64,000 nt of DNA from Polymorphobacter multimanifer (GTDB lineage: Bacteria > Pseudomonadota > Alphaproteobacteria > Sphingomonadales > Sphingomonadaceae): contig NZ_JACIIV010000008.1 in the NCBI RefSeq assembly GCF_014205635.1, positions 1 through 64,000 on the forward strand, written 5' to 3'. Positions 41,716 through 50,248 of the stretch are shown here, piece after piece. The position numbers and the translations under genes were made by a program. Position 1 is the stretch's first letter; each line of letters starts with the position of its first letter. The notes beneath the pieces were generated by a model. That model had not been told where the DNA came from, ran no database searches, and was given only the letters and a program-made list of their open reading frames with translations.

Positions 41716-43332
41716 TCAGGTTCGTTGCCACTCGCGGCGCGTCATGCCCACGAAGCCGCTGCCCAGCCCTTGCGAATTGCGCAGCAGCACATCGCGCAGG
41801 TTTCGCGTCGCATCGATTGCAGCCAGCCCCATGTCTGTGAACGCCAGCCGGCGGTTGTTGGGGTTGCCCCAGACATGCTCGCTGAGCAGCGGATTGGTGA
41901 GCGCTTGCGAAAACGCATCCATCGCCACCATTGCCGAGACGAGTTCGGGCAATGGCCCGTTCTTCTCCACCCGCTCGGCGAACAGCCCCACATAGAATTC
42001 GACATTGTCGACATCGCCGTAAAGGCCTTGCAGCCGGGCTGCGAGTGCTGCCAGCCGTGCGGCTTCGGCCGGCTCGTCGCTGGTGCCCACAATCGCTGCA
42101 AAGTTGCGTGCCGGCTCCATGCCGAGCGCAATGCGATAATCATTGTAGCCGGCGACATTGTTCTGCCGCGCCTGCGCGATGGCCTTGACCTCGGCATCGA
42201 GCAGGAAGGAGGCCGAGTTTTCCAGCCCGAGTGCCGAGGTGCGGTTGGCGGATACCTGGACGAACGCCTCGGCGAGCCCGGCACCCAGCAGCGGGCGGTT
42301 GTCGAGCAGCATCGCCCGACCGGGGACAGTCGCGCCGCGCCATTCCACCGTCTCCTTGACCAGCCCATGCCAGCGGTAGAGCAGGCTGAACTCCACGGTC
42401 ATCCAGTTCGGCCGGTTCCACGGCGCTTTCCACGCGCCGCTGGGGTCCGACTGCAGCGGAAACTGCGTGGTGTTGATGTGGTTGATATATTCCTCGACCA
42501 CGATCTTGATGAACATCACGATGACGATGTTGCGCGCGGTTTCGAACACGCGCTCATCGTCCCAGTCCGGATGATCGGCTTCGAGCCGTGCGGACAGGCG
42601 GTTGTGTTCGCGCAGCCAGAGCGTGTTCATCATCGCGGTCTGCGGGGCGGCATTCACCCGGTCCCCGCCCACAGCGAACATCGTGGCGCGTCCCGCCGGC
42701 TGCGCCTTGTCCAGCCCCAGCGGCATGTCGAGGAGCGGTTTGCCTTCGGCATCGGCAAAGGGTGCTGCGATCGTGCCATCGGCCGCGAACAGAAACGGTG
42801 GATATTCCTCGCCGCCGATCATCTGGCTTTTCAGCCGCCCGCGCGCACCCCGGGTTTCGCTCATCGTGCGAAGCAGCCGCGTTTGTGCGGGGGTGCGCCC
42901 GTAAAGCGGGCTCATGTCGATCTCGTGGTTCGAGGTGGTGCGCCGCCGGTCGGTCAGCGCATCGTCATTGCTGAGCTGGGTTCGGATAAACCCATCGGTC
43001 AGATATTGCGCAAACGCCGGAAAAAGCCCGGTCGATTTTGCGCAGAGCCGCTGCGGCTGGGTGTCCGGCCGCGCGAACAATGCCGCCGCGTCCGCCAGCG
43101 GTGGCCGCCGCGTGCCGAGTGCTTCCACATCCGGATAGGGTTTCGCCGGCAGCAATCGCGCGTTCCAGCTGCGGTCGGTCAGCCCGGTCCAGGAGATATA
43201 ATCATGCTTGGTTGTCCAGGGATGGGGGCGACCCCTTGCCACCTTCACGGCACGATCGATGACAAAGCGGTTCACATCATCATCGAGATCGAGCGCATCC
43301 AGCGCCCGCACCAGAAATGACAGCAACGACAT
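41716..43332 (-). CDS. Animal-type haem peroxidase, cyclooxygenase/dioxygenase-like
   Basis: This 538-aa protein of the animal haem peroxidase superfamily has no signal peptide. Family landmarks are SNHEIDMSPLYGRTP, the WLREHNRLSARL motif (residues 239-250), and the proximal-haem segment EFSLLYRWHGLV. In that segment His322 corresponds to the proximal ligand and Tyr319 to the catalytic tyrosine of cyclooxygenases. At the expected distal-His position the sequence reads FAQYLTDGF, giving Asp113 instead of His. Fatty-acid oxygenation is a reasonable guess because the Tyr is kept; peroxidase activity is doubtful. It is convergent with the Atm1 gene and divergent from gltX. Confidence 0.85.
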   Translation of the reverse strand: MSLLSFLVRALDALDLDDDVNRFVIDRAVKVARGRPHPWTTKHDYISWTGLTDRSWNARLLPAKPYPDVEALGTRRPPLADAAALFARPDTQPQRLCAKSTGLFPAFAQYLTDGFIRTQLSNDDALTDRRRTTSNHEIDMSPLYGRTPAQTRLLRTMSETRGARGRLKSQMIGGEEYPPFLFAADGTIAAPFADAEGKPLLDMPLGLDKAQPAGRATMFAVGGDRVNAAPQTAMMNTLWLREHNRLSARLEADHPDWDDERVFETARNIVIVMFIKIVVEEYINHINTTQFPLQSDPSGAWKAPWNRPNWMTVEFSLLYRWHGLVKETVEWRGATVPGRAMLLDNRPLLGAGLAEAFVQVSANRTSALGLENSASFLLDAEVKAIAQARQNNVAGYNDYRIALGMEPARNFAAIVGTSDEPAEAARLAALAARLQGLYGDVDNVEFYVGLFAERVEKNGPLPELVSAMVAMDAFSQALTNPLLSEHVWGNPNNRRLAFTDMGLAAIDATRNLRDVLLRNSQGLGSGFVGMTRREWQRT

Positions 43333-43423
43333 CCTGACCTCCCCCCATTGCGTGTGCGACTCGCGCCACTTCGAAATGGTCTCATATCTTCCCCCGCAGC
43401 ACCAACGCGCCTACACCGCCGCC

Positions 43424-44755
43424 ATGGTCATCACCCGCTTCGCCCCCAGCCCCACCGGGCGCCTGCACGCCGGCAACATCCGTACAGCACTCGTCAACTG
43501 GCTGCTGGCGCGGTCGCACGGCGGGCGATTCCTGCTGCGCCTCGACGATACCGACGCGGCGCGCTCGACCGATGCTGCGGCCGCCGGCATCCGCGAGGAT
43601 CTGGACTGGCTGGGATTGGCTCCCGACGATGAGGTGCGCCAGTCGGACCGGTTCGCGCTCTATGACGCGGCGCTGGAGACGCTGGCGGCGGCAGGGCGGG
43701 TTTACCGCGCCTATGAGACGCCCGAAGAGCTGGAGCTGAAGCGCCGCGTCCAGCAGGGTCGCGGGCTACCGCCGATCTACGACCGCGCAGCCCTGGCGCT
43801 CAGCGATGCCGATCATGCGCGCATGGCCACTGAAGGCCGCGCCCCCCACTGGCGCTTCCGACTCGATCATGCTGCTCCCATCCAATGGACCGATGGCGTG
43901 CGCGGCCCCTGCCAGTTCGATCCGGCCATGCTGTCGGACCCTGTGATCCGCCGTGCCGATTGCAGCTGGCTCTATCTGCTGCCCTCGGTGGTCGACGATA
44001 TCGACATGCGGATCAGCCATGTCGTGCGCGGCGAGGACCATGTGTCGAACAGTGCGGTGCAGCTGCAGATGTTCGCGGCCCTGGGCGCCGAGCCGCCGGC
44101 ACTCGCGCATCTGGCGCTGCTTACCGGCGCCGATGCCGCCCTGTCCAAGCGCATCGGCAGTGCCGGCGTTGGGGAGTGGCAGGCGGACGGCATCGAGGCA
44201 CTGGCGGTGGTGGCGCTGCTGGCGCGGCTCGGCACCAGCCAGCCGGTGGAGCCGATCGCCAGCCTCGATGCGCTGGTGGAAGGTTTCAGCCTCGCACATT
44301 TCGGCCGAGCGCCGGCGCGCTTCGATCCCGCCGACCTTGCAGCGTTGAGCGCACGCATTCTGCATGGGTTGCCTTTCGAAACGGTCGCGGCGCGCCTTCC
44401 GGGCCTGACCGAACCGCTTTGGCTGGCCGTTCGTGGCAATCTGGAGCGGCTGGAGGACGCCGCACGCTGGCAGGCAGTGATCGATGGACCGGTCCGGACC
44501 GACATCGACGTGGCCGAGCGTGAGTATCTTGGCCTCGCTGCCGACACGCTCGGGCAGCTGCCATGGCGCGATGAAATCTGGGCCGATCTGATCGCCGAAC
44601 TCAAGGGCACGAGCGGCCGCAAGGGCAAGGCGCTGTTCCTGCCGCTGCGGCTCGCCCTTACTGGCGAAGCGCATGGCCCCGAGATGGCGGCGCTGCTGCC
44701 GCTCATCGGCCAGACGGCAGCGACCGAGCGACTACGGGCCGCCGCGAGCGGCTGA
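43424..44755 (+). CDS. gltX: Glutamyl-tRNA synthetase (short, second-type)
   Basis: This 443-aa class I synthetase begins VITRFAPSPTGRLHAGNIRT (HIGH-type motif), then LLRLDDTDAARS, and has a KMSKS-type ALSKRIGSAGVGEW. It is about 30 residues shorter than the main bacterial GluRS. Alphaproteobacteria often have two GluRS genes, one acting mainly on tRNA-Gln for the amidotransferase route; which one this is cannot be told from the window. The start ATG at 43424 gives the family N-terminus; the longer frame is antisense to the haem peroxidase gene. It heads a run toward the riboflavin genes. Confidence 0.92.
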   Translation: MVITRFAPSPTGRLHAGNIRTALVNWLLARSHGGRFLLRLDDTDAARSTDAAAAGIREDLDWLGLAPDDEVRQSDRFALYDAALETLAAAGRVYRAYETPEELELKRRVQQGRGLPPIYDRAALALSDADHARMATEGRAPHWRFRLDHAAPIQWTDGVRGPCQFDPAMLSDPVIRRADCSWLYLLPSVVDDIDMRISHVVRGEDHVSNSAVQLQMFAALGAEPPALAHLALLTGADAALSKRIGSAGVGEWQADGIEALAVVALLARLGTSQPVEPIASLDALVEGFSLAHFGRAPARFDPADLAALSARILHGLPFETVAARLPGLTEPLWLAVRGNLERLEDAARWQAVIDGPVRTDIDVAEREYLGLAADTLGQLPWRDEIWADLIAELKGTSGRKGKALFLPLRLALTGEAHGPEMAALLPLIGQTAATERLRAAASG

Positions 44756-44812
44756 GCCAGCCGCTTCGCCGCACCGCTGGCGCTGCGGTGAATGGCGCAT
44801 TATGTTGGCGCC

Positions 44813-45187
44813 ATGTCGTTCCTCAATCCCTCGGCCGCCGATCGGCGCAAGCGCTTCCTCATCGTCGGGGGTGCGTCGGTGGCGATCACCGCGCTCGTCA
44901 TGTTCGCCTTTCTGATCGAGAACCGCTCGGGCTACATGAAGCCCGATCCGAAGATCATCTATGCGGAAAGCTGGTCCGCCGATCGCACGCGCGAGGACGC
45001 GATTGCCGATCAGGTCGCCACAACCCAGGCCCGCGAAGCCAAGCTGGCCGAGGCACGCGACTATATCGACACGCTGAGCGGCCCCGCGCGGCAGGCGGCG
45101 CAGGAGCAATATGATGCCTATGTGGCCGGTGGTGCCATCCGCAAGGATGTGCCTTATGTTCCCGCGTCCGAACCGCCGGTGATGTGA
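44813..45187 (+). CDS. Small single-pass membrane protein
   Basis: This 124-aa protein has a short basic N-terminus, one TM helix (about 18-38: IVGGASVAITALVMFAFLI) and a charged helical C-terminal part (about 60-105). No family is known to me. The GTG start of ribD overlaps its stop (GTGA), so it is translated together with the riboflavin genes. It lies 57 bp after gltX. Confidence 0.75.
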   Translation: MSFLNPSAADRRKRFLIVGGASVAITALVMFAFLIENRSGYMKPDPKIIYAESWSADRTREDAIADQVATTQAREAKLAEARDYIDTLSGPARQAAQEQYDAYVAGGAIRKDVPYVPASEPPVM

Positions 45188-46137
45188 CCATTTACGACGA
45201 CCGCTGGATGGGCGCCGCTCTGGCGCTCGCCAGCCGCGGTATCGGTACGACCTGGCCGAACCCTGGCGTGGGGTGCATCGTGGTACGCGGCGGGGTGGTG
45301 CTGGGGCGTGGATGGACGCAGCCGGGGGGTCGGCCGCATGCCGAAGCCATGGCGCTGGGCGGGATTGATGCCCGTGGCGCCACCGCCTATGTGACGCTCG
45401 AACCCTGTGCGCACGAGAGTGCCCGCGGACCGGCATGTGCCGATGGGCTGGTGGCGGCCGGCGTGGCGCGGGTGGTGGTCGCGGCACAGGATCCGGACCC
45501 GCGCACCAATGGTGTCGGCATCGCGCGGCTCCGCGGCGCAGGCATCGACGTAGCGACCGGCGTGCGCGCGGGGGAGGCCGCGGCATCGATGGCCGGCTTC
45601 TTCAGCCAGCAGCAGCGGCGCCGGCCGCACATCACGCTCAAGCTCGCGCTCAGCCTCGATGGCTCGCTGGCGCTGGCGGACGGCACCAGTCGCTGGATCA
45701 CCGGGCCATGCGCGCGTGCCCATGCGCATCTGCAGCGCGCCCGCGCCGACCTGATGCTGGTTGGCAGCGGCACGTTGCGCGCCGATGCGCCGAAGCTCGA
45801 TGTGCGGGTGCCGGGGCTGGAGGGCCGCACGCCTGGCCGCGCGGTGCTTGGGCGAGGGCCTGCACCCGCAGGCTGGCAGCATTTCAACTCGCTGGAAGCG
45901 CTTTGCCAATCCGCGGCGCATCATGTGCTGGTGGAGGGCGGTGCCGGCGTCGCTGCCAGCCTGCTCCGCGCCGATCTGGTTGATCGGCTGCTCATTTACC
46001 GCGCTCCCATCCTGCTCGGCGGCCGGCCCGGCATAGCCGACCTCGGCCTGGCCCAGATCGCGCACGATCGCTGGCGGGCCGAGCCTGTCGTCGCACTTGG
46101 GCCCGACCGGCTTGAGCCGTTTACCCGCATCCGTTAG
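45184..46137 (+). CDS. ribD: Riboflavin biosynthesis deaminase/reductase RibD
   Basis: This 317-aa bifunctional enzyme carries out the second and third steps of riboflavin synthesis. The N-terminal deaminase domain has the zinc motif PHAEAMALGG with VTLEPCAHESARGPACADGL. The C-terminal reductase domain starts near RPHITLKLALSLDGSLALADG and includes VEGGAGVAASLLRADLVDRL. It starts with GTG at 45184, overlapping the upstream gene. The reductase domain is somewhat short but complete in its motifs. Confidence 0.94.
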   Translation: MTIYDDRWMGAALALASRGIGTTWPNPGVGCIVVRGGVVLGRGWTQPGGRPHAEAMALGGIDARGATAYVTLEPCAHESARGPACADGLVAAGVARVVVAAQDPDPRTNGVGIARLRGAGIDVATGVRAGEAAASMAGFFSQQQRRRPHITLKLALSLDGSLALADGTSRWITGPCARAHAHLQRARADLMLVGSGTLRADAPKLDVRVPGLEGRTPGRAVLGRGPAPAGWQHFNSLEALCQSAAHHVLVEGGAGVAASLLRADLVDRLLIYRAPILLGGRPGIADLGLAQIAHDRWRAEPVVALGPDRLEPFTRIR

Positions 46138-46146
46138 GGCACAGCC

Positions 46147-46749
46147 ATGTTTACCGGGATCATCACCGACATCGGCACCATCGCAGCGGTCGAGGACCGT
46201 GGCGACCTGCGCATCGAGGTCGCCACCAGCTACGACACTTCAGGCGTGGCGCTTGGTGCCAGCATCAGTTGCTCGGGCGTGTGCCTTACCGTCGTCGCCA
46301 AGGCACCCGGCCGGTTCAGCGTCGATGTCTCGGGCGAAACGCGCAGCCGCACCGCAGACGGGCAATGGGTGGCGGGCCGCCGCCTCAACCTCGAACGCGC
46401 GCTCAAGGTGGGGGACGAGCTTGGCGGCCATATCGTCACCGGCCATGTCGATGCCATCGGCACTATCCTCACCCGCACGGCCGAGGGCGGCAGCACGCGA
46501 TTCGAAATTGCCGTGCCGGCGGAAATCGCCCCCTTCATCGCCCCAAAGGGCTCGGTGGCGCTCGATGGCGTTTCGCTGACCGTGAATGCCGTGGAAGACC
46601 GGGCGGAGGGTACGGTTTTCGGTATCAACATCATTCCGCACACCGCTGAATGGACAACCTTCGCCGGCGCGAAGCCCGGCGACGAGATCAATATCGAGAT
46701 CGATGTGCTTGCCCGCTATCTTGCCCGGATGCGCCAACTCGTCGATTGA
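46147..46749 (+). CDS. ribE: Riboflavin synthase alpha subunit
   Basis: This 200-aa enzyme makes riboflavin from two lumazine molecules. Two homologous lumazine-binding repeats are visible: MFTGIITDIGTIAAVEDRG with SISCSGVCLTVVA, and GGHIVTGHVDAIGTI with GSVALDGVSLTVNAV. It starts 9 bp after ribD. Its stop codon (46747-46749) lies inside the first palindrome of the ribB operator candidate. Confidence 0.95.
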   Translation: MFTGIITDIGTIAAVEDRGDLRIEVATSYDTSGVALGASISCSGVCLTVVAKAPGRFSVDVSGETRSRTADGQWVAGRRLNLERALKVGDELGGHIVTGHVDAIGTILTRTAEGGSTRFEIAVPAEIAPFIAPKGSVALDGVSLTVNAVEDRAEGTVFGINIIPHTAEWTTFAGAKPGDEINIEIDVLARYLARMRQLVD

Positions 46750-46794
46750 CATTGAAATGTGATACGAGCAAGTCATTGTCACATTTTAATGTGA
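46746..46794 (+). promoter_or_regulatory. Twin palindromic operator candidate upstream of HTH-ribB
   Basis: Two 16-bp palindromes share the consensus TCACATTnnAATGTGA. Site 1 is TGACATTGAAATGTGA (46747-46762, one mismatch between arms). Site 2 is TCACATTTTAATGTGA (46779-46794, perfect). Their centres are 32 bp apart, about three helical turns, so a dimer on each would face the same side. A -35-like TTGACA (46746-46751) overlaps site 1. Site 2 ends 10 bp before the ATG of the HTH-RibB gene at 46805. Confidence 0.6.
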
Positions 46795-46804
46795 GGCACT
46801 GCAC

Positions 46805-48094
46805 ATGTCGCTGATCAGCCGGGTTCGCAATCTTGTCGCTGCTGGTGAGGAAACCCGCTCCGGGCTGGCGCGCGCTGCGGGGCTCCACGCCAATTCGCTC
46901 CGCAACCTTGAAGATGATGACTGGAATCCGACGACCGAAACGCTGCGCAAGCTCGAGGACTATCTCGGCAAGCGCGAGCAGGGGCCTGCCCTCTCGCCGA
47001 TCGAGGAGATCATCAACGAAGCGCGCAACGGCCGCATGTTCATCCTTGTCGACGATGAGGACCGCGAGAATGAGGGCGATCTCGTGATTCCCGGCCAGAT
47101 GGCGACGCCGGATGCCATCAACTTCATGGCGCGCCACGGCCGCGGTCTCATCTGCCTCTCGCTGTCGGCGACACGCGTCCGCCAGCTCGGGCTGCCGCTG
47201 ATGGCGCAGCACAATGGCACCCACCACAGCACCGCCTTCACCGTCTCGATCGAAGCCCGAGACGGCGTCACCACCGGCATTTCCGCCGCCGATCGTGCCC
47301 GCACCATCGCGGTGGCCATCGATGGCAGCAAGGGGCCCGAGCATATCGTCCACCCCGGCCATGTCTTTCCGCTGGTGGCGCGCGATGGCGGCGTGCTGGT
47401 GCGCGCCGGCCATACCGAAGCCGCCGTCGATGTGTCGCGGCTCGCCGGGCTCAACCCGTCGGGGGTCATCTGCGAGATCATGAACGACGATGGCAGCATG
47501 GCGCGGCTGCCCGATCTCATCCCCTTCGCCCGCCGCCACGGCCTCAAGATCGGAACGATTCGCGATCTCATCGCCTATCGCCACCGCCATGACCGGCTGG
47601 TGGCCTGTGTGGCTGAGACCGAGATCGACAGCCATTTCGGCGGTCGCTGGCGGCTGAGCACCTATGCCAACACCGCCGATTATGCCGAGCACATGGTGCT
47701 GCAGAAGGGCCGGATCGAGCCGGGCAAGCCGACGCTTGTCCGCGTCCACACCATGTCGATGTTCACCGACCTGTTCCACGAAGCCAATGACCGTGCCGGC
47801 CAGCTGCAGCGCGCCATGCAGGCGATCGCCGACGAAGGGGCGGGCATCCTCGTCATCATCCGCGATGCCACCCCCACTGCCATCTCGTCGCAGATGCGCG
47901 CCAAGGGCCAGGGCGAGCCGATAGACCTGCGCGATTACGGCATCGGCGCGCAGATCCTCGTCGATCTCGGGGTGTCGGACATGGTGCTGCTGACCAACAA
48001 GCATCGCAATATCGTCGGCCTCACCGGCTATGGCCTCAACGTCGTCGGCGAGCGCGCGCTCCCGCCGCATCCGCTCGAAGGACAAGCAGCATGA
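46805..48094 (+). CDS. ribB: DHBP synthase with N-terminal HTH and degenerate GTP cyclohydrolase II domain (RibBX type)
   Basis: This 429-aa three-part protein starts with residues 1-55 forming a lambda/Xre-type helix-turn-helix ([20 protein letters not shown], then [14 protein letters not shown]). Residues about 65-265 are 3,4-dihydroxy-2-butanone-4-phosphate synthase, with [36 protein letters not shown] and [11 protein letters not shown]. Residues about 270-425 match GTP cyclohydrolase II in fold, but the zinc-binding cysteines are absent: the segment reads [20 protein letters not shown] where active enzymes have the Cys motif. The last domain is probably inactive, as in RibBX variants, so step one must come from another gene. 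The HTH and the twin palindromes just upstream suggest self-regulation. It overlaps ribH by ATGA. Confidence 0.9.
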   Translation: MSLISRVRNLVAAGEETRSGLARAAGLHANSLRNLEDDDWNPTTETLRKLEDYLGKREQGPALSPIEEIINEARNGRMFILVDDEDRENEGDLVIPGQMATPDAINFMARHGRGLICLSLSATRVRQLGLPLMAQHNGTHHSTAFTVSIEARDGVTTGISAADRARTIAVAIDGSKGPEHIVHPGHVFPLVARDGGVLVRAGHTEAAVDVSRLAGLNPSGVICEIMNDDGSMARLPDLIPFARRHGLKIGTIRDLIAYRHRHDRLVACVAETEIDSHFGGRWRLSTYANTADYAEHMVLQKGRIEPGKPTLVRVHTMSMFTDLFHEANDRAGQLQRAMQAIADEGAGILVIIRDATPTAISSQMRAKGQGEPIDLRDYGIGAQILVDLGVSDMVLLTNKHRNIVGLTGYGLNVVGERALPPHPLEGQAA

Positions 48095-48510
48095 CGCATA
48101 TCCTCATTGTCGAGGCCCGTTTCTATGACGCCATTGCCGATGCCGAATTGGCCGGCGCCGTGGCCGTGCTCGACGCTGCGGGCGCTACGCATGAGCGCAT
48201 CACTGTGCCCGGTGCGCTCGAAATCCCCGGCGCCATCGCCCTTGCCGAAGCCACCGGTCGCTTCGATGGCTATGTGGCGCTGGGCTGCGTGATCCGCGGC
48301 GAAACTTTCCACTTCGAAGTGGTGGCGGGCGAAAGTGCGCGCGGGATCATGGCGCTCACGCTCGATGGCATGGCGATCGGCAACGGCATCCTCACCGTGG
48401 AAAATGAAGCGCAGGCCTGGGCACGGGCGCGAGCGAGCGAAAAGGACAAGGGGGGCGAGGCTGCCAAGGCGGCGCTGGCGATGGTGGCGCTGCGCGGGTC
48501 GCTGGGCTGA
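48091..48510 (+). CDS. ribH: 6,7-dimethyl-8-ribityllumazine synthase
   Basis: This 139-aa lumazine synthase makes the penultimate riboflavin precursor. Family motifs are [56 protein letters not shown] and [16 protein letters not shown], with the catalytic His in the third. It is the last gene of the riboflavin operon. Confidence 0.95.
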   Translation: MTHILIVEARFYDAIADAELAGAVAVLDAAGATHERITVPGALEIPGAIALAEATGRFDGYVALGCVIRGETFHFEVVAGESARGIMALTLDGMAIGNGILTVENEAQAWARARASEKDKGGEAAKAALAMVALRGSLG

Positions 48511-48531
48511 GAGGCCCTAAGCTGCATTCAC

Positions 48532-48562
48532 GAAAAAAGCCCCGTGGCAAAGCCACGGGGCT
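48532..48562 (-). terminator. Rho-independent terminator of the fasciclin gene
   Basis: A perfect 11-bp stem, AGCCCCGTGGC/GCCACGGGGCT (48538-48562), with a 3-nt AAA loop is flanked on the left by AAAAAA (48532-48537), i.e. a T-run on the minus strand. This suits termination of the minus-strand fasciclin transcript. It may also end the ribH transcript from the other side. Confidence 0.8.
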
Positions 48563-48660
48563 CGTCGGACGGGTTCGGCTGGCATAGGGCCAGCCGCCCC
48601 GCCGTCCGGGCGCTGCGCCGTCTCGAGCAATAGCTTCGCTATCGCGCGGCGGCTTGGCCT

Positions 48661-49212
48661 TTACGGCTGCACAACGCCATCAACCACGTGAATCACGCCG
48701 TTCGACTGGTTCACATCGGCAATCGTCACATGCGCCATACCACCCTTGGCGTCGCTCAGCATCACGCGGTCACCCATCATCGAGGCGGTCAGCTTGCCGC
48801 CCTGCACGGTGGTAAGTTCGGCCTTGCCGCCACCATCCTTGATCGCCTTGACGACATCGGCGGCCGAAACTTTGCCGGCGACGACATGATAGGTGAGGAT
48901 CGAGGTGAGCGTCGCCTTGTTCTCGGGCTTGACCAGCGTCTCCACCGTGCCGGCGGGCAGCTTTGCGAAGGCGGCATCGGTCGGGGCGAACACGGTGAAC
49001 GGACCGGGGCCCTTGAGGGTGTCGACCAAGCCGGCAGCCTTGACCGCGGCGACCAGCGTGGTGTGATCGTTCGAGTTGAAGGCGTTGTCGATGATGTCCT
49101 TGGTCGGCGACATGGCAGCACCACCGACCATCACGGTCTGGGCGAGCACGGGGACGGCGAGGCCAAGGGCCAGGGCGGCAATGCCGGCGCGAGCAAAGCT
49201 CTTCGAGATCAT
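48661..49212 (-). CDS. Exported fasciclin (FAS1)-domain protein
   Basis: This 183-aa protein has a signal peptide (about 1-25, …GLAVPVLAQ) and one FAS1 domain. The domain shows LVAAVKAAGLVDTLKGPGPF, TVFAPTDAAFAKLPAGTVETL, LTYHVVAGKVSAADVV and NGVIHVVDGVVQP. FAS1 proteins act in adhesion or the envelope. It lies beyond the ECF sigma/anti-sigma genes, which recalls sigma-regulated fasciclin proteins. A strong AGGAG site precedes the ATG at 49212, and a terminator follows. Confidence 0.92.
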   Translation of the reverse strand: MISKSFARAGIAALALGLAVPVLAQTVMVGGAAMSPTKDIIDNAFNSNDHTTLVAAVKAAGLVDTLKGPGPFTVFAPTDAAFAKLPAGTVETLVKPENKATLTSILTYHVVAGKVSAADVVKAIKDGGGKAELTTVQGGKLTASMMGDRVMLSDAKGGMAHVTIADVNQSNGVIHVVDGVVQP

Positions 49213-49411
49213 GATGTAAACTCCTGAACTATAGACATACAGCCACACCCGATCGGGCAGGTGCTGCCTTTTACGTACAGAAGTCGTTCTGCGATGTTAC
49301 AGCAGCGCCGCATGGCGCTTTTGCCGCAGGCGACTGGCCATGTCCGCCAATATGCCAGCTTCCACTCCGATACTCGCGACAACTGCGGCGGTTTCGGAAG
49401 CAGTTCGGCTA

Positions 49412-49457
49412 TCGGCTCTGGGCAGCCAGACTGGAATCACGCGCTGCCCAGAGCCGA
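49412..49457. terminator. Perfect 15-bp inverted repeat between fasciclin and anti-sigma genes
   Basis: TCGGCTCTGGGCAGC (49412-49426) pairs with GCTGCCCAGAGCCGA (49443-49457) without mismatch around a 16-nt loop. It lies 35 bp after the anti-sigma stop on the minus strand and could end that operon, though no T-run follows. The remaining 49213-49492 gap holds the fasciclin leader and possibly its promoter. Confidence 0.5.
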
Positions 49458-49492
49458 CGCCGATTCCACCAAGCACACATCCGATTGCGTGA

Positions 49493-50248
49493 TCAGACGG
49501 CGCTCAGCTTACCCGTGGCAACCACCGGCCCGGTCGGAAGGCCGGTGGGGCTGCCACCGATCGGTTCAATGGAGATGGCGAGCACTGACCCCGGTTGCAA
49601 CCCCGATACGACCTGCGACGAAATGGCATGCGCATTCGGTGTGGCAATTTCGATGATCCCGAGCGAGCGCGGCGGCTTGTCGCCTTCGATCACCCAGAGC
49701 TCCACGTCCCGGTCCGGATCGTCGCGTTCTGCGACCGGCGTCAACACCACGGTGCCCCGCAGCGGATCCCAGGTGGCAGCGAGAAGCGGTGCGCCATCGG
49801 CCCCCGCCAGCGAGGTCGACAGCTGTGCAGGGGCCGCTGCAGCCAGCTGGTCATCGGACGGTGCGGTCACCACCGGGGGAGCAGTGGGGTTCACCGCCAC
49901 GAGCGCCACTGCAGCGAGCGCCGGTCCAGCGATGCCGAGACCGCGCCAGAAGGCCAGATTGTGCCAGAGGCCCTTCGTTTCCGATTGCGTCGTCGGCCCC
50001 GGCGACGACAGGCGTTGCGGCTCGATCTCGTCCAGCACGCCGGCCCAGACACTGCCGGGCGGCAGCACCGTCTCCGTCTCGGCGTCGAGCGGCGCCAGCA
50101 GCGCCTGCCAGCCCTCGACCCGGGCACGGAATGCCGGATCGCTGCGCAGCCGCGCCTCGGCAGACTTGCGCGCCGGCCGATCGAGTGCGCCCAATGCGAA
50201 ATCCATCGCCAGCATGTCGTCAGGCTGCATGTCGGTGGGGTCGCTCAT
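49493..50248 (-). CDS. RskA-type anti-sigma factor
   Basis: This 251-aa membrane anti-sigma protein has an N-terminal cytoplasmic sigma-binding helix region (MQPDDMLAMDFALGALDRPA, AEARLRSDPAFRARVEGWQ), one TM helix (about 104-122: GLGIAGPALAAVALVAV) and a periplasmic RskA C-terminal domain (DVELWVIEGDKPPRSLGIIE, GSVLAISIEPIGGSPTGLPT). No zinc-binding Cys/His motif is present. It presumably holds the ECF sigma factor encoded just before it until a signal causes proteolysis. ATGA overlap with the sigma gene. Confidence 0.9.
   Translation of the reverse strand: MSDPTDMQPDDMLAMDFALGALDRPARKSAEARLRSDPAFRARVEGWQALLAPLDAETETVLPPGSVWAGVLDEIEPQRLSSPGPTTQSETKGLWHNLAFWRGLGIAGPALAAVALVAVNPTAPPVVTAPSDDQLAAAAPAQLSTSLAGADGAPLLAATWDPLRGTVVLTPVAERDDPDRDVELWVIEGDKPPRSLGIIEIATPNAHAISSQVVSGLQPGSVLAISIEPIGGSPTGLPTGPVVATGKLSAV

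Noticed and set aside
46600-46804. FMN riboswitch before ribB
   Set aside because: The ribE stop is only 55 bp from the ribB start and no RFN-type conserved sequence is present.
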